Source of the DNA: UBA11540 sp045531755
GTDB taxonomy: Bacteria; Bacillota; Clostridia; Oscillospirales; Ruminococcaceae
Assembly (NCBI GenBank): GCA_045531755.1
Contig: JAZSEP010000025.1
Span: 1 to 34,727, forward strand
Direction of reading: 5' to 3'
Length of the DNA: 34,727 nt
The first letter of the stretch is position 1. The number at the start of each line of letters is the position of its first letter. The position numbers were made by a program, and so were the translations under genes. Below are positions 6,391 to 14,839 of the stretch, piece after piece. The notes under the pieces are model-generated. The model did no database searches, was not told the DNA's origin, and saw only the letters and a list, made by a program, of their open reading frames with translations.

Positions 6391-7538
6391 TATTTACCCT
6401 CCTTTGAAGGTTTATCGGGATTAACCGTCGAAGAAGAAACCTGAAGGTCAACTGACAAGATTTCGTTCATCTCAATTTTGGTAGGAACTCGATCCCATTT
6501 AGCCTCGTCATCGCTTTGATGCGCAGGGTTGTGCCGCTTGAACTTACCGAGAAGATTTTTAAGGTTATACTTTTCTCTAATGCCTTTGAACATAGGCGCG
6601 TTGTTGTAAATGACAATTACTATAAGAACCAGCGCATAGAACAGATCCTGAAGCACTGCCAAGTCACCTGTGAGGTGCTTTTGCAAGAAGTTGTCGAGGA
6701 ATGTGATAACTGTTGCGGCGATAATAGAGCCGTTAATGCTACCCATACCACCGAGTACTACCATAACCAAAATCTCGATAGAATAGTTATAGCTGAAGTT
6801 TGTACTCTGGATAGTGAACTGTGCAAAGCTATAAAGAACACCTGCAATACCTGCAAAAAATGCAGACACGATAAACACAGAAAGCTTGTACTTTGTTACG
6901 TTGATACCTGTTGCTTTTGCGGCAATTTCGTTATCTCGAATAGCTGTGATAGCACGTCCGTGTTTTGAACGAATAATGTTTTGAACAACGAACAGGCAAA
7001 CAAGCACCAAAACAAAGCCGACGATAAACAGATAGTTTCTGTCAAAACGGGGGGTTTTAAGACCCAGAGAGCCACCAAAGGATTCGCTTGACGAGTTCAT
7101 AAATATTGCTCTTACAATCTCGCCGAAAGCAAGTGTTACGATCGCAAGATAGTCACCTTTTAGTCGCAATGCAGGAAGACCGATCAGAAAACCGCAAATC
7201 GCAGCGGCAATACCGCCTACAATCAAAGAAATAACGAGATTTACAAGTGAGCTTTTGCCCAAAAGACCTGCATCGTTGAGCAAAACGGAAACCTTGCCGC
7301 CAAGGTATGCACCAACGCACATAAAGCCTGCGTGTCCCAAACTGAGCTCACCCAAAAATCCAACTACCATACTAAGCGATACCGCAAGTATGATGGAATA
7401 AGAAATTCTTTCCAAAAGGTAAAGGCTTGAAACCTTGATTCCACCGTCAAGAGAGATAAAGGTTAAAACGATTGTAACAACGGAAATAACAAAATAATTT
7501 ATATAGTCCTTCCATTTGATGCTTTTTAAATTCATCAT
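6390..7538 (-). CDS. livM: branched-chain amino acid ABC transporter permease LivM
   Basis: A 382-residue inner-membrane permease with about eight to ten hydrophobic segments and the LivM landmarks SLSMVVGFLGELSLGHAG, LRLKGDYLAIVTLAFGEIVR, TAIRDNEIAAKATGINV (the cytoplasmic coupling loop) and VVLGGMGSINGSIIAA. It forms the membrane channel with LivH. It is longer than many relatives because of a hydrophilic C-terminal tail of about 70 residues after the last membrane segment, ending DKPSKEGK. The start ATG overlaps the livH stop (ATGA). Confidence 0.94.
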   Translation of the reverse strand: MMNLKSIKWKDYINYFVISVVTIVLTFISLDGGIKVSSLYLLERISYSIILAVSLSMVVGFLGELSLGHAGFMCVGAYLGGKVSVLLNDAGLLGKSSLVNLVISLIVGGIAAAICGFLIGLPALRLKGDYLAIVTLAFGEIVRAIFMNSSSESFGGSLGLKTPRFDRNYLFIVGFVLVLVCLFVVQNIIRSKHGRAITAIRDNEIAAKATGINVTKYKLSVFIVSAFFAGIAGVLYSFAQFTIQSTNFSYNYSIEILVMVVLGGMGSINGSIIAATVITFLDNFLQKHLTGDLAVLQDLFYALVLIVIVIYNNAPMFKGIREKYNLKNLLGKFKRHNPAHQSDDEAKWDRVPTKIEMNEILSVDLQVSSSTVNPDKPSKEGK

Positions 7539-8407
7539 ACCTTCTCCCTCCTTACCTTACCAAGAATACCGGTGGGACGAACAAGTAAAATTATGATAAG
7601 AATCAAAAATTCGATAGCGTCAGTGTAGGGGGCGATAGGTGGTATTGTCAAGGAAATTGCCTCAACTACACCCATTAGAAGACCGCCTACCATTGCGCCT
7701 GAAATAGAGCCGATACCGCCAATTACCGCAGCGGTAAATGCTTTGATACCGGGCATAGCACCAAGTGTATTTGAAAGGCTTGGTGATTTTATCAGCATGA
7801 AAAAGCCGGCAAGTGCTGCCAAAGCGGAGCCGATTGCAAAGGTAATGGTAATAATTTTATTAACGTTTATACCCATAAGCTGAGCTGCGCCCTTATCCTC
7901 GGATACAGCAATCATAGCACGACCCGTTTTTGTGTATTTAACAAACACGCTGAGTCCTGCCATAACCAGCGTCGAACAAACCAACGTTACTATAACGTAA
8001 CCTTGAATTCTGAGTCCTACAAAGTTAACACTGCCCAAATTTATGAGATTGACCATTTTCGGTGCAGATCCAAAAATAATTTGCGCTGTTGATTGCAAAA
8101 GATAGCTCACGCCGATTGCAGTGATAAGCACAGCCAAAGGAGAGGCGGAACGCAAAGGTTTATAGGCAATCTTTTCGATAAGAACGCCCAAAACCATACA
8201 AACTACCATCGCGATAAGAAGCTGTAATATAGGATTGTTTATAGGTGTGAGTGTGAGATAAAGCATAAAACCGCCCACCATAATTACATCACCGTGAGCG
8301 AAGTTAAGCATTTTTGCAATACCGTAAACCATCGTATAGCCTAAGGCTATCATAGCGTAAGTACTGCCGATACTCAGACCATTTATCAAAGTTTCAATAA
8401 ATTCCAT
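7535..8407 (-). CDS. livH: branched-chain amino acid ABC transporter permease LivH
   Basis: A 290-residue permease with the LivH signatures GLSIGSTYAMIALGYTMVYG near the N-terminus, MLNFAHGDVIMVGGF, the cytoplasmic loop AVSEDKGAAQLMGINVNKI and AVIGGIGSISGAMVGG. Topology suggests eight hydrophobic segments. It partners LivM in the transporter. The ribosome site upstream (GGAAA-like) is weak. It lies 85 bases after livJ, with a strong hairpin in the gap that could lower permease levels relative to the binding protein. Confidence 0.95.
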   Translation of the reverse strand: MEFIETLINGLSIGSTYAMIALGYTMVYGIAKMLNFAHGDVIMVGGFMLYLTLTPINNPILQLLIAMVVCMVLGVLIEKIAYKPLRSASPLAVLITAIGVSYLLQSTAQIIFGSAPKMVNLINLGSVNFVGLRIQGYVIVTLVCSTLVMAGLSVFVKYTKTGRAMIAVSEDKGAAQLMGINVNKIITITFAIGSALAALAGFFMLIKSPSLSNTLGAMPGIKAFTAAVIGGIGSISGAMVGGLLMGVVEAISLTIPPIAPYTDAIEFLILIIILLVRPTGILGKVRREKV

Positions 8408-8434
8408 AACAAATTTCCTATGTCAATAATTGGA

Positions 8435-8469
8435 CATTTGCCGGTGCAGAAAATCTACGCCGGCAAATG
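8435..8469 (-). terminator. intra-operon hairpin between livJ and livH
   Basis: CATTTGCCGGTG (8435-8446) and CGCCGGCAAATG (8458-8469) form a 12-base stem with one imperfect pair and an 11-base loop. On the minus strand no run of Ts follows directly, so full termination is unlikely. Such hairpins after binding-protein genes usually protect the upstream mRNA or cause partial termination. Confidence 0.75.
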
Positions 8470-8492
8470 CAGAATTATAAAATTAACTAAAA

Positions 8493-9644
8493 TTACTTGA
8501 GGCTTACTGCGTTAGCGCCCTTATTTACGTAACCGTTTTCCTGCCACTTGATATCTGTACCAGTGTTGCCGGAGAATGTAAAGTCGCCTGTGAACTGCTC
8601 TTTAAGAATTTCGCAGATCTCACTGGGAGTCATATCGGTTGTGATTGTCTTGCCATCTTCCTTAGCAGCCTTCATAGCTTCGAAGATAGCATATACACAG
8701 TCGTAAGCAGAAGCACCGAACTGGTTAAGTGTATCAGCGCCGTATGCATTTGTGTATTTAGCGATAAACTCAGCAGCTTTGCCCTCTGTAGCGTTGGAGT
8801 CAAAGTGAGAAAGCATGGAAACCTTTTGAGGAATTGTGGAAAGATCCAACTGACCTGTAAGTCCGTCAAATCCGTCACAGCCATAGTACATAGCATCAGC
8901 AGCTATGATGTCTTTCGCCTGTGTCATAAATACAGATGCGGGTTGATAGTAGATAGGCATGAAGATGAGCTTGCAATCTTTAAGCTGAGAAATCTGTGCA
9001 GAGAAGTCGGAAGCTTCGCCTGTGAATACAGTTTCAACAGTTGCGATGGAAGCGTCAAGACCTGCCTTGAACTGATCATAGATACCTGTGGAATACGGGT
9101 CGTCGGATTTGTAGAAGATGCCGATTGTCTGGCCCTTGTAATTTTCGTTAACATAGGTAACTGCGGCAGAACCCTGGTTACCGTCTGCAAAGCACATCTG
9201 GAATCCGTTGGGGTTAGCAGGGATCTTGTCACCGGAAGCGGAAGGTGTCAGGAAGAAAACGTTATCTTCCAAGGAAAGCTCGGTGAATTCAAGACCGGGA
9301 GCAGTTGTTACAGTACCGAGAGATACGTGCATGCCTGCTTCGAGAAGGTTAGCATAGTTTGCAGCTACCTTTGTAGCGTCGTGTGTATCATCGGTAGCGA
9401 TGAGCTTGAATTTAACGCCGTCAAATCCGCCTGCTGCGTTGATTTCATCAACTGCCATCTGAGCAGAGTTCTTAACTGCTACACCGTATACTGCGGCGCC
9501 GCCAGTCAAAGGACCGGACACGCCGATTACGAATTCAGCGGGTGTGTCGCCTGTTTTGCTTGTAGTTGTTGAATTGTCGCCGCAAGAAGCGAAACAAGCA
9601 ACTACCATAGCCAATGCCATTACCATTGCTAATAACTTTTTCAT
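8493..9644 (-). CDS. livJ: branched-chain amino acid ABC transporter substrate-binding lipoprotein
   Basis: A 383-residue solute-binding protein of the Leu/Ile/Val (Peripla_BP_6) family. The N-terminus is a lipoprotein signal, with a basic start, a hydrophobic run and the lipobox FASC giving an acylated cysteine at position 21. A short Thr/Ser linker follows, then the family opening EFVIGVSGPLTGGAAVYG. Later blocks ATDDTHDATKVAANYANLL and FFLTPSASGDKIPANPNG match the first lobe. It captures the substrate outside the membrane and delivers it to LivHM; exact specificity cannot be read from sequence. It is first in the operon, with an AAGGAGAG ribosome site and a near-consensus promoter. Confidence 0.93.
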   Translation of the reverse strand: MKKLLAMVMALAMVVACFASCGDNSTTTSKTGDTPAEFVIGVSGPLTGGAAVYGVAVKNSAQMAVDEINAAGGFDGVKFKLIATDDTHDATKVAANYANLLEAGMHVSLGTVTTAPGLEFTELSLEDNVFFLTPSASGDKIPANPNGFQMCFADGNQGSAAVTYVNENYKGQTIGIFYKSDDPYSTGIYDQFKAGLDASIATVETVFTGEASDFSAQISQLKDCKLIFMPIYYQPASVFMTQAKDIIAADAMYYGCDGFDGLTGQLDLSTIPQKVSMLSHFDSNATEGKAAEFIAKYTNAYGADTLNQFGASAYDCVYAIFEAMKAAKEDGKTITTDMTPSEICEILKEQFTGDFTFSGNTGTDIKWQENGYVNKGANAVSLK

Positions 9645-9660
9645 TTTATTCTCTCCTTAT

Positions 9661-9671
9661 GCCAAATTGGC
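9661..9671. repeat. small palindrome in the livJ leader
   Basis: GCCAAATTGGC is an 11-base perfect inverted repeat located just upstream of the livJ ribosome site. It could be an operator or a small leader hairpin; no known regulator consensus is recognised. Confidence 0.3.
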
Positions 9672-9720
9672 AATACTTTTTCGAAAGAAATATCTCCCGA
9701 TTTTAAAATACTTGTTTAAC

Positions 9721-9749
9721 ATTTTACACCTTTAACTCGCTAAAGTCAA
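9721..9749 (-). promoter_or_regulatory. sigma-A-like promoter of the liv operon
   Basis: On the minus strand TTGACT (9744-9749), a 17-base spacer and TAAAAT (9721-9726) form a near-consensus promoter. The upstream DNA is very AT-rich and could act as an UP element. The leader before livJ is about 70 bases. Confidence 0.8.
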
Positions 9750-9776
9750 GCATAATTTAACCATAAACGCATTTTT

Positions 9777-9793
9777 ATTCATATTTGATGAAT
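9777..9793. repeat. inverted repeat upstream of the liv promoter
   Basis: ATTCAT (9777-9782) and ATGAAT (9788-9793) are inverted around a five-base spacer, about 28 bases upstream of the liv -35 box. The position suits an activator or repressor site, but the sequence matches no consensus I can name. Confidence 0.3.
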
Positions 9794-9824
9794 TTTAAAC
9801 AAAAAGCAAGCCAAAACAATACCC

Positions 9825-11123
9825 CTATATGTCAAAATTCTTTTTAATTGCGTCTCGAAGCTCTGCTGTTTTGTCTTTCATCTTGGTTGAAACCTTGTAC
9901 CATTCAGCAACAAGATTGAACATTTCGTCTTCACGGAGCTCAAGGCAGTCATAGCTGTTACAACGACATCTTTCGTTAATCAAAGCATATCTTTCATAAG
10001 CTTTATCGATTGAATGCTCCCAAGACATATAAATGCTGTTCTGAGCACCCTTTCCGACCTCTGCAACCTTATCAAGATTATGGCACGCATATAAAATCAT
10101 ATCTGCCATTGACTGTGGATTTTCATCTATCAAAAATCCGGAAACGCCATCCTTTACTCCTTCAGCCGCGCAACTGTTTTTTATCAATACACTCGGCAAG
10201 GCACAGGCTGCTGCTTCTCGCACAACAATTCCGTTTGTGTCGTAGGTAGACGGAAACAAGAAAAGATTGCTTCTGCAAAAGTATGCTCGCAGCAGTTCCC
10301 TATCTCGTACAGCTCCCACGAAAATACAGTCATCCTGAAGGCCAATGCTTCTTGTATATTCTTCGATTTCAGGGCGCTCGTTATCGTCACCGACGAAAAG
10401 CATTTTGAACTTTTCGCCTTTTTCTTTTGCAATCTTCAGCGCATCAAGGGTAATTTTAGTACCTTTATACCACGTCAGCCTTCCAACGAACAAGAAAATG
10501 GGAACGTCGTCTGGCAGATTATGAAGTCGGCTTATCTCGTTGATTTTTTCATCACTTACGCGTCCCATAGGGAAATCCACGCCGTTGTCCATAACGATGT
10601 ATTCACCGGAATATCCCATACTCTTGAGATTTTCTCCGGCACCTTCGCTAACTACCCAAACTTCATCTGCCGCTTCGATATTTTTGACTATTGCTTTTAT
10701 CGCGGCAGTCTGAAGCATATTTGTTTCTATGGCTTTTCTAACCTCAATATCAAACTTAGTATGATATGTGAAAATTACTGGGGCTTTAACAATTTTGCGA
10801 AGATATCGCGCCATCAAAAGCGAAACTATAGGACAGTGGCAGTGAATTATATCTATGTCGTGTTCTGCAATCTTTCTCAGAGCAGGAACACTGAAAGGAT
10901 ACCCTGTTCTGTATCCCACTATATTTGTTGTATCGACACTTGGATACCTTACAACCTCAAAAGGATAATCGTCGATTACACCCGGATATTTGGGAGTAGC
11001 TACAACAACGTCGGTGCCTTTTTTTGTTAGTACGTTTGCATAATTAAACACCGCATTCGCTACACCGTCAATCGCAGGAAGAAACGAGTCGTTCATAAGG
11101 CATACACTGTATTTATCCTTCAT
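9825..11123 (-). CDS. family 4 glycosyltransferase (GT-B fold)
   Basis: A 432-residue GT4-type enzyme. The N-terminal Rossmann domain starts NDSFLPAIDGVANAVFNYA and continues with IIHCHCPIVSLLMARYL and FTYHTKFD. The C-terminal domain has FVGRLTWYKG, the sugar-nucleotide region, and STYDTNGIVVREAAACALP. At the usual E-X7-E motif the first glutamate is an aspartate (D-X7-E), a conservative change. Relatives include lipid glycosyltransferases such as diacylglycerol glucosyltransferases, and mannosyltransferases; the acceptor here is unknown. It probably acts at the cytoplasmic face of the membrane. It follows radC by about 20 bases with an AGGAGT ribosome site and is likely the last gene of the nusB-recN-radC run. 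No signal peptide. Confidence 0.88.
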   Translation of the reverse strand: MKDKYSVCLMNDSFLPAIDGVANAVFNYANVLTKKGTDVVVATPKYPGVIDDYPFEVVRYPSVDTTNIVGYRTGYPFSVPALRKIAEHDIDIIHCHCPIVSLLMARYLRKIVKAPVIFTYHTKFDIEVRKAIETNMLQTAAIKAIVKNIEAADEVWVVSEGAGENLKSMGYSGEYIVMDNGVDFPMGRVSDEKINEISRLHNLPDDVPIFLFVGRLTWYKGTKITLDALKIAKEKGEKFKMLFVGDDNERPEIEEYTRSIGLQDDCIFVGAVRDRELLRAYFCRSNLFLFPSTYDTNGIVVREAAACALPSVLIKNSCAAEGVKDGVSGFLIDENPQSMADMILYACHNLDKVAEVGKGAQNSIYMSWEHSIDKAYERYALINERCRCNSYDCLELREDEMFNLVAEWYKVSTKMKDKTAELRDAIKKNFDI

Positions 11124-11142
11124 ATATTACTCCTATTCAAAA

Positions 11143-11826
11143 TCAAAGGAATTCATTATTTCCTACCTCGGCAAGAGAGATAAACTCATCGTCACCAACA
11201 ATAATATGGTCAACAAGCTCCTTACCTATTACTTTCAAAGCCTCCCTTAAGCCAAACGTCATACCAATATCTTCGGAAGACGGACTAGGATTGCCGTCGG
11301 GATGATTGTGCGCTATAACAACCCTTGGGGCATCAATTGTAGCTGCAATTCTAACAATTTTGTCTATTCGCATTTCTACGCTGTCTACAGTTCCCTCTGC
11401 CACCTTTTTGCAGTTGAGAATCTGTAGCTTACTGTCGAGAAACACTGCGTACAAAACCTCGTGGTTTTCTCCTATAAACTTCGGAATAAAATATTCACCC
11501 ATCTGTTCAATGGTATTCAATGATTCTCCGTGCTCCGCCTTCCGTGTCATATAGTATCTCGAAAGCTGAGGAATGAGAGTTATCAAAACAGCAGAGTTGC
11601 GGGTAATTCCTTTGACCTTGATAAGCTCTTCATAATCGGCATCAAAAACTTTTTCGATAGAACCGAAATGCTTGATGAGAGCGTGTGCTATCTCATTCGT
11701 ATCCTTTCGCGGTATAGAATAAAACAACAAAAGCTCCAAAACGTTGTGCGGATGGAATCCGTCCAACCCTGTTCTCAAAAAGGTTTCCCTCAATCTGTCT
11801 CTGTGTCCGTCATGTATTCCTGGCAT
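11143..11826 (-). CDS. radC: RadC family JAMM domain protein
   Basis: A 227-residue RadC protein. The N-terminal helix-hairpin-helix region (about 25-85) contains ELLLFYSIPRKDTNEIAHAL and the HhH-like KVKGITRNSAV. The C-terminal MPN/JAMM domain has the metal motif HNHPDGNPSPSSED, with H173, H175, S183 and D186 in the HxHx7Sx2D pattern. The name derives from an old E. coli repair allele that was later reassigned; the biochemical role of RadC is unsettled, with links to DNA processing and competence. It starts two bases after the recN stop, so it is translated with recN. In many Clostridia the gene after recN is spoIVB; here it is radC. Confidence 0.92.
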   Translation of the reverse strand: MPGIHDGHRDRLRETFLRTGLDGFHPHNVLELLLFYSIPRKDTNEIAHALIKHFGSIEKVFDADYEELIKVKGITRNSAVLITLIPQLSRYYMTRKAEHGESLNTIEQMGEYFIPKFIGENHEVLYAVFLDSKLQILNCKKVAEGTVDSVEMRIDKIVRIAATIDAPRVVIAHNHPDGNPSPSSEDIGMTFGLREALKVIGKELVDHIIVGDDEFISLAEVGNNEFL

Positions 11827-11827
11827 A

Positions 11828-13492
11828 CTATTTTCCTCTTGCGTTTATAATTTGCTCTGCGTTCAACAACGCAGCATCTGTTATCGTAGAACCCGAAATA
11901 ATACGGGCAATTTCGTGCTTTCTTCCCTCGTAATCAAGTTGCTGAACGCGAGTGTATGTCTTCTCCCCATTACTTGATTTTTCTATAAGAAGGTGGTTGT
12001 CTGCCATACAAGCAATCTGTGAAAGATGTGTAACGCAGACGACCTGTCTTTCCGAAGAAATCGCATAAAGCTTCTGTCCGATTCGTTCTGCCGCAATGCC
12101 GCTGACACCCGTATCAATTTCATCGAATATCATAGTTTGCACAGGGTCAAAAGCGGCAAGAACACTTTTGATAGCAAGCATAATTCGTGACAGTTCTCCT
12201 CCCGAAGCTACTTTAACAAGCGGTTTGGGTTGTTCTCCTGCGTTTGTGGTTACAAGTATCTGCATATCATCGATGCCGTTGGGTGAAAGCTCGGTAACCC
12301 TTGCCTCAACAACAACGGAAACGTTGGGCATATTAAGAAATGCGGCTTCACTCTTAACTCTATCGGCAAAAACATCAGCCGCGTTCCTTCTTTTTTGTGA
12401 AAGCTCATCTGCGAGCTTTTCAACGTTCCTTCTTCTTTCTTCACGCTCAGCGGAAAGTTTATCGGTATCTTGTTCAAGAAATCCCATTTCGTCAAGTTCC
12501 CGCAAAGCGTCATCGCGGTATTTGAGGATAAGCTCCTCTGAATCGCCATACTTTTTCTTCAACTTATATATAACGTCGAGGCGTTCTTCAAGCTCCTCGA
12601 GTTCGCTATTATCAAAATCTATGCTGTCTGCTGTAGAATATATCTCATCTGCAAAATCCTTGAGTTCATATTTTATCTCTTCAATACGAGAAGCCATCTC
12701 ACTAAGGTCGCTCATTATTTCCGCTGAAGAGACGACCTCATCAGCAGCTCTTTCAACAAGCGAAATCGCTCCCTCGTATTCATCCTCGCCCGTTAGTGCC
12801 GCGTAGGCAACATTTAGCGAATCAACGAGTGCTTCGCTGTTTTTTATTATTCTGCGTTTTTCAAAGAGCTCATCCTCTTCGCCTATTGTTATCTCAGCCT
12901 CGTCGATTTCCTCTATTTGAAACCGCAAAAGTTCAGCTCGTCTTTTTTTATCGCTGTCGTCTTTCGAAATTTCATCAAGCTGCTTTTTCACTCTCTTGTA
13001 TGCAGCGTATTCAGCTTTGTACTGAAGCAAAAGCTGTTCGGTTGCTCCAAAAGCATCAATATATCCGATATGACGGGAAGGCACAAGCAAAGCCTGGTTA
13101 TCGTGCTGACCGTGGATATTAACAAGATAATCCGACATTTCTTTGAGTATAGAAACGGTGGCAGGTCTTCCGTTTATACGACAGACGTTCTTTCCGTCTA
13201 CCCCGATACTTCTGTAAATCAAAAGCTCATCTTCGGCCTCATAACCGAGGTCCTCAAGTGCTTCTTTAGCCTCCTGCGAGAGTTCACAGAAGGTTGCGGT
13301 AACGCTTGCTTTTGTTTCACCATTTCTTATCAGTTCTTTTGCAAAGCGCTCGCCCATCACAGCGTTTATAGCGTCAATAAGTATCGACTTACCGGCACCG
13401 GTCTCGCCTGTGAAAACGTTGAAGCCCTTGGTAAAATCTACGGTCGTTTTTTCGATAACGGCAATATTCTCAATGTAAAGCTGAGAAATCAT
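11828..13492 (-). CDS. recN: DNA repair protein RecN
   Basis: A 554-residue SMC-like ATPase, normal size. Walker A GETGAGKS is at residues 29-36, followed by SILIDAINAVMG. Two long coiled-coil arms, acidic and glutamate-rich, occupy about residues 155-370. The C-terminal head has the signature VASGGELSRIMLAIK and Walker B TMIFDEIDTGVSG. RecN is recruited early to double-strand breaks and tethers DNA ends in the cytoplasm. It sits directly behind argR, 12 bases downstream, an order conserved in Bacillota. No damage-box operator is evident because it is internal to the operon. Confidence 0.96.
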   Translation of the reverse strand: MISQLYIENIAVIEKTTVDFTKGFNVFTGETGAGKSILIDAINAVMGERFAKELIRNGETKASVTATFCELSQEAKEALEDLGYEAEDELLIYRSIGVDGKNVCRINGRPATVSILKEMSDYLVNIHGQHDNQALLVPSRHIGYIDAFGATEQLLLQYKAEYAAYKRVKKQLDEISKDDSDKKRRAELLRFQIEEIDEAEITIGEEDELFEKRRIIKNSEALVDSLNVAYAALTGEDEYEGAISLVERAADEVVSSAEIMSDLSEMASRIEEIKYELKDFADEIYSTADSIDFDNSELEELEERLDVIYKLKKKYGDSEELILKYRDDALRELDEMGFLEQDTDKLSAEREERRRNVEKLADELSQKRRNAADVFADRVKSEAAFLNMPNVSVVVEARVTELSPNGIDDMQILVTTNAGEQPKPLVKVASGGELSRIMLAIKSVLAAFDPVQTMIFDEIDTGVSGIAAERIGQKLYAISSERQVVCVTHLSQIACMADNHLLIEKSSNGEKTYTRVQQLDYEGRKHEIARIISGSTITDAALLNAEQIINARGK

Positions 13493-13504
13493 ATCAGTAC
13501 CTCA

Positions 13505-13954
13505 TCAAAAAATTTTCTTTAGTTCTTCAGTTAATTCCTTAGCAAATTCTTCACTTCTCATAGCGATGAATATCGTATCATCGCCCGAAAGTGTACCCAC
13601 TATTCCATCAAACTTCATGGCATCAAGCGCAGCACAAGCGGCATTTGCCATACCTACGTAACATTTTACGACAACGAGGTTGTTAGCATAATCGATGCCT
13701 GTAACGGTTTCAGAGAAAAGAGAAACAAACTTTGACGAAATGTTATCTCTGGAATTGCTTGCGCTTACGGCATATTTATAGCGTCCGTCGTTTGTTTGGG
13801 TTTTTACAAGCTTGAGCTGTTTTATATCTCTTGAAACGGTAGCCTGCGTTACGTCATAGCCGTGTTCGCGAAGATATACAAGTATCTCTTCCTGTGTTTC
13901 GATTGCGTTTTCGGTAATAAGCTGAATTATTTTTTCTTGTCTGTTAGATTTCAT
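13505..13954 (-). CDS. argR: arginine repressor ArgR
   Basis: A 149-residue ArgR/AhrC protein. The N-terminal winged helix-turn-helix (about residues 1-70) includes QEEILVYLREHGYDVTQATVSRD with the ATVSRD recognition motif. The C-terminal oligomerisation and arginine-binding domain ends with GTLSGDDTIFIAM, where the aspartate pair contacts arginine. A hexamer with bound arginine represses biosynthetic genes and activates catabolic ones. It overlaps the end of nadK by 11 bases. I saw no convincing ARG box within this window, so its targets lie elsewhere. Confidence 0.96.
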   Translation of the reverse strand: MKSNRQEKIIQLITENAIETQEEILVYLREHGYDVTQATVSRDIKQLKLVKTQTNDGRYKYAVSASNSRDNISSKFVSLFSETVTGIDYANNLVVVKCYVGMANAACAALDAMKFDGIVGTLSGDDTIFIAMRSEEFAKELTEELKKIF

Positions 13955-14828
13955 GCTTTATTATCCTGTCCTTTGCAAGTATTTTTTCGTTAAGCACCTC
14001 GTAAAAAGGCTTGTCCTTAAAGGTTGCCAAAAGTGCATATTTATCTGATTTTTTAATATTCAGTTCGCTGGCTTGGGATATGTCCACGACCTTTTGTCCG
14101 TCAATCGTAAGATATGCCGTGTTATCGCAATTTGCAGAATTAACAGTAATATCAAGCTGCTTGTCGTCAGAAAAAATAGTGGTTCTCGAAAGAAGCGAGT
14201 GCGGACATATAGGAGTCAGCAGTATGCAATCAAGTGCAGGGTCTGTAACCGGTCCTCCTGCAGAAAGGGAATATGCTGTAGAGCCCGTCGGAGTAGAAAT
14301 GATGATTCCGTCTGCTCTTATATTGTTAACTCGTTTTCCTGCACATTTTACGTCAATTTCTATTATTCTTGAAAGAGCGCCCTTGCAAACGACAGCTTCG
14401 TTTATTGCGTGGTACTTTTTACATCCATCCTCAGTAGGAACATCAATCTCAAGCATCATTCTTTTTTCGACTATGTATTCTCCGTTGATAGCCTTGAAAA
14501 GTCTGTCGGTTTCACTTGGCTCCATAGAAGCAAGAAATCCGAGGTTTCCTGCATTTACACCAAGAACGGTTTTGGAATACTCTACTGCATTTTTGGCACT
14601 GTTGAGTATTGTTCCGTCGCCACCGATAGCAATTACCAGATCACATTCCTCAAACAGCTCTGCAGGATTATCAGAGAAGCCGTCGGCTGTAAAGCTTCCC
14701 TCGTGCTTTTTGTCGGATATGACCTTGACGTTGTTCTGCTTTAAAAACGCGGAAATGTCCTGTGCATATTCAACAGCTTTGCTTTTGCCACTGTTCGCAA
14801 TAATATAAACACATCTAACCCTATCCAA
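13944..14828 (-). CDS. nadK: NAD kinase
   Basis: A 294-residue ATP-NAD kinase that makes NADP. Motifs: the diphosphate-binding GGDGT at residues 69-73, followed by ILNSAKNA, the NAGNLGFLAS block, and the substrate block ADGIIISTPTGSTAYSLSAGGP with the conserved GSTAYSLSAGGP. Cytoplasmic. It supplies NADP for the reductive step of the MEP pathway started by Dxs upstream, although the linkage is probably just a conserved gene order. It begins 12 bases after tlyA. Confidence 0.96.
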   Translation of the reverse strand: MDRVRCVYIIANSGKSKAVEYAQDISAFLKQNNVKVISDKKHEGSFTADGFSDNPAELFEECDLVIAIGGDGTILNSAKNAVEYSKTVLGVNAGNLGFLASMEPSETDRLFKAINGEYIVEKRMMLEIDVPTEDGCKKYHAINEAVVCKGALSRIIEIDVKCAGKRVNNIRADGIIISTPTGSTAYSLSAGGPVTDPALDCILLTPICPHSLLSRTTIFSDDKQLDITVNSANCDNTAYLTIDGQKVVDISQASELNIKKSDKYALLATFKDKPFYEVLNEKILAKDRIIKHEI

Positions 14829-14839
14829 AAGTTCACCTT

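Noticed and set aside
8805..9572. A 255-codon open frame on the plus strand antisense to livJ
   Set aside because: It lies wholly inside a clear livJ coding sequence, lacks a ribosome site, and its cysteine-rich low-quality translation looks like an antisense shadow.
9777..9793. Possible ArgR box upstream of livJ
   Set aside because: ARG boxes have TGAAT on the left and ATTCA on the right; here the arms are in the opposite order, so the site is kept only as an unassigned inverted repeat.
12096..12806. A 236-codon plus-strand open frame antisense to recN
   Set aside because: The serine-rich repeats are the antisense of the acidic RecN coiled coil, not a real protein.
14011..14808. A 265-codon plus-strand open frame antisense to nadK
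   Set aside because: Serine-rich composition and complete overlap with nadK, whose GGDGT and GSTAYS motifs are unmistakable.
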